Shown: positions 62,543 through 64,000 of the stretch, piece by piece | Layout: every line of letters begins with the position of its first letter | Numbering within the stretch: the first letter of the stretch is position 1 | Made by a program: the position numbers and the translations under genes | Assembly: GCA_963971305.1 (NCBI GenBank) | Contig: OZ020310.1 | Location: 61,205,017 to 61,269,016 of the forward strand | Origin: Arcuatula senhousia | Taxonomy: Eukaryota > Mollusca > Bivalvia > Mytilida > Mytilidae | Length of the DNA stretch: 64,000 nucleotides | Reading direction: 5' to 3' | Notes under the pieces: generated by a model | Databases searched by the model: none | The model's input: the letters and a program-made list of their open reading frames with translations, nothing else | Told to the model about the DNA's origin: nothing

Positions 62543-63267
62543 GTGAGTATGATTTTGTACAAAAGTGTTGTATGTAACGTTCTATTTCATTGGACGACAT
62601 AAATAAAATGGGACAAACATTTGTATTAGAGCCGGTCTTTCAAATTCCGTTTCTAGCCCCTGCGTAATGAAATACGGCTTCTTTCTCCAGGGAATTCGCT
62701 CCGAATTCATAAGGTCAGCAAACTTCTGGCGGGTGTGTATATTAGCTGGACAACTCATAGTGGGATATATCCATTGCGACAATTTGGTGTCCTGCGCCAC
62801 GACTTAATTGCGCCAATATATCATTTCTGCCAACATATTTTTTGAAAGGGTGAGCTAATTTGCGCCAATATTTTATAAATTGAAATGAGCCACTCCTATT
62901 CAATTTCACGAAAATGCATAAAGGTAAAGTAAATAATGTTGAGGGCTGCTCTCAAAATATGCCTTTCTTAGTTTCTAACTTTCGAACATTTGTTTCAAGG
63001 ATAGGTTCCAAAGACCATCCGATAACTGTATAAATCGTTGATGAACATGTTTTCACCTATATCTCCATCAAATTTCACGATTTCACCATTCTTTTTCACA
63101 AAAAAACTTGATTAAGTTAGTGGTCTTCGATAGAAATAATGGGCTTTCCTTTGTTAGACTTACTTCTTAATGTAATATTCATCATCAATTAGCACCCGGA
63201 CGAAAACTGTCTTAACAAGACCTCAGTGAGCAGCTTTTTGGGGGCTTTTTATAGATATTTGTAAATA
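62543..63267 (+). other. Intron 7, first part
   Basis: No exon of the gene could be seen. Two short motifs TTGCGCCAATAT recur at about 62808 and 62850. A 72-codon open stretch on the - strand (62582-62800) has mixed amino acid use that looks protein-like, but it matches no family I know and has no splice or promoter context. Confidence 0.4.
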
Positions 63268-63977
63268 AAGGTTACCGTACATCCGTAATAACAAAATTAC
63301 AGAACTTGGAGAATCAATCTCAGATGTTCATAAGACGAGACAAAACAAGGAATACATACCGGAAAAATTGAAGATCGCAATGGTCCTGACTTGTTACAGG
63401 CATTTTAAAAGAAATGGTGGTTTAAACCAGGTTTTAAGGCGCCCCTAACCTCCCTCTTCCATCGCGATCTTTGGGTCTGGTAGTTAGACAAAACACAACG
63501 GATTTGTGATAACATATTAGGGATGCTAAGGTGATCGTCTCAGTACATCAACCAGCCAAACACTAATCAAAGCAAGAACTAATCATTTCGTCTAACATGA
63601 TATTGAATTTTCCTATCAGTACCTTACTAAATTTGACTTATGATGTAGTAGTTATATTTGTAATAGTATCATCTGCTTATTACATGTATAAGTTCTTTTA
63701 TTTAGAAAATATATATCATGGGTTAAGCAAATTTTACAGTGTCACACTTTTCTATGTAACTAGACATACTATGGACTTGAAGATCACATTGGAAGAGGGA
63801 GGTTTGGCGCCATAAAACCTGGTTTAACCCACCATTTCGTTTGAAATGCCTGTACCAAGTCAGGACCATTGCGATCCACCAGTTCTCCGGTGTGACTGAT
63901 TCGTTTTTGTCATTTTCTCTGGACTATGAGATTGATCATTCAAGTTCGGTAGTTTTGTTATTACCTTTATTAGAAAA
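63268..63977. mobile_element. Foldback element, arms about 190 bp
   Basis: The left arm (about 63268-63459) and right arm (about 63789-63977) are inverted copies. Best matched parts are ATCGCAATGGTCCTGACTTG, ACAGGCATTT, GAAATGGTGG, TTAAACCAGGTTTTA, GGCGCC and CCTCCCTCTTCC; outer parts share AATAACAAAA and ATCAATCTCA. The loop (63460-63788) contains a 72-codon ORF rich in hydrophobic residues without known features. Limits are uncertain since the right end nears the window edge. The arm sequence resembles a very common mussel repeat (from memory). Confidence 0.75.
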
Positions 63978-64000
63978 TCTTATGAAATTGTTGAATTGAT

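Noticed and set aside
63597..63815. 72-codon hydrophobic ORF resembling a membrane protein
   Set aside because: It is the loop and right arm of the foldback element; AT-rich sequence makes hydrophobic codons by chance.

Overview
The window is nuclear DNA of an invertebrate animal, most likely a bivalve mollusc and possibly a mussel. I infer this from AT-rich intronic DNA, GT-AG split genes, interspersed repeats that resemble bivalve families I remember (not checked), and the gene family present. No prokaryotic, viral or organellar genes were seen.

One gene on the + strand accounts for nearly the whole window. Seven exons with consistent phases (1-427, 56289-56339, 58360-58607, 58850-58930, 60062-60209, 60894-61108, 62466-62542) encode about 415 residues of a secreted protein of the VWDE type (von Willebrand factor D and EGF domain protein). 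The order is a D8C/uromodulin-like cysteine-rich domain, a short CPYG..GPSC link, beta-sandwich-like extracellular segments, and the start of a VWD domain with the NDPHI motif. Both ends of the gene lie outside the window.

The striking feature is intron 1, about 55.9 kb long. From the last 47 bases of the D8C exon to about 53780 it is an almost pure tandem array of a 66-bp unit, about 800 copies by length. The unit is the exon-intron boundary itself: 47 bases of exon 3' end (coding YYLVRPPACSMAYCA plus one base) and 19 bases of intron, including the 5' splice site CAG|GTACGTAAG. The locus therefore carries about 800 copies of its own splice donor. Because 66 is a multiple of 3, three of the six frames stay open over long stretches; these ORFs are by-products and not genes. 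The array has higher-order block structure (5, 11, 19, 20, 24, 35-36, 39 and about 140 units) and one interruption, a 769-bp TA-flanked transposon at 2037-2805.

The 3' part (53.8-64 kb) holds the remaining exons in ordinary introns loaded with non-autonomous mobile elements: a 1.25-kb TA-flanked inverted-repeat element ending 54 bp before exon 2, a 464-bp MULE-like MITE with a 9-bp target duplication, a 200-bp element nested in another repeat with an 8-bp target duplication, a 205-bp short inverted-repeat element, and a foldback element with arms of about 190 bp. The next coding exon after 62542 was not found before the window end.
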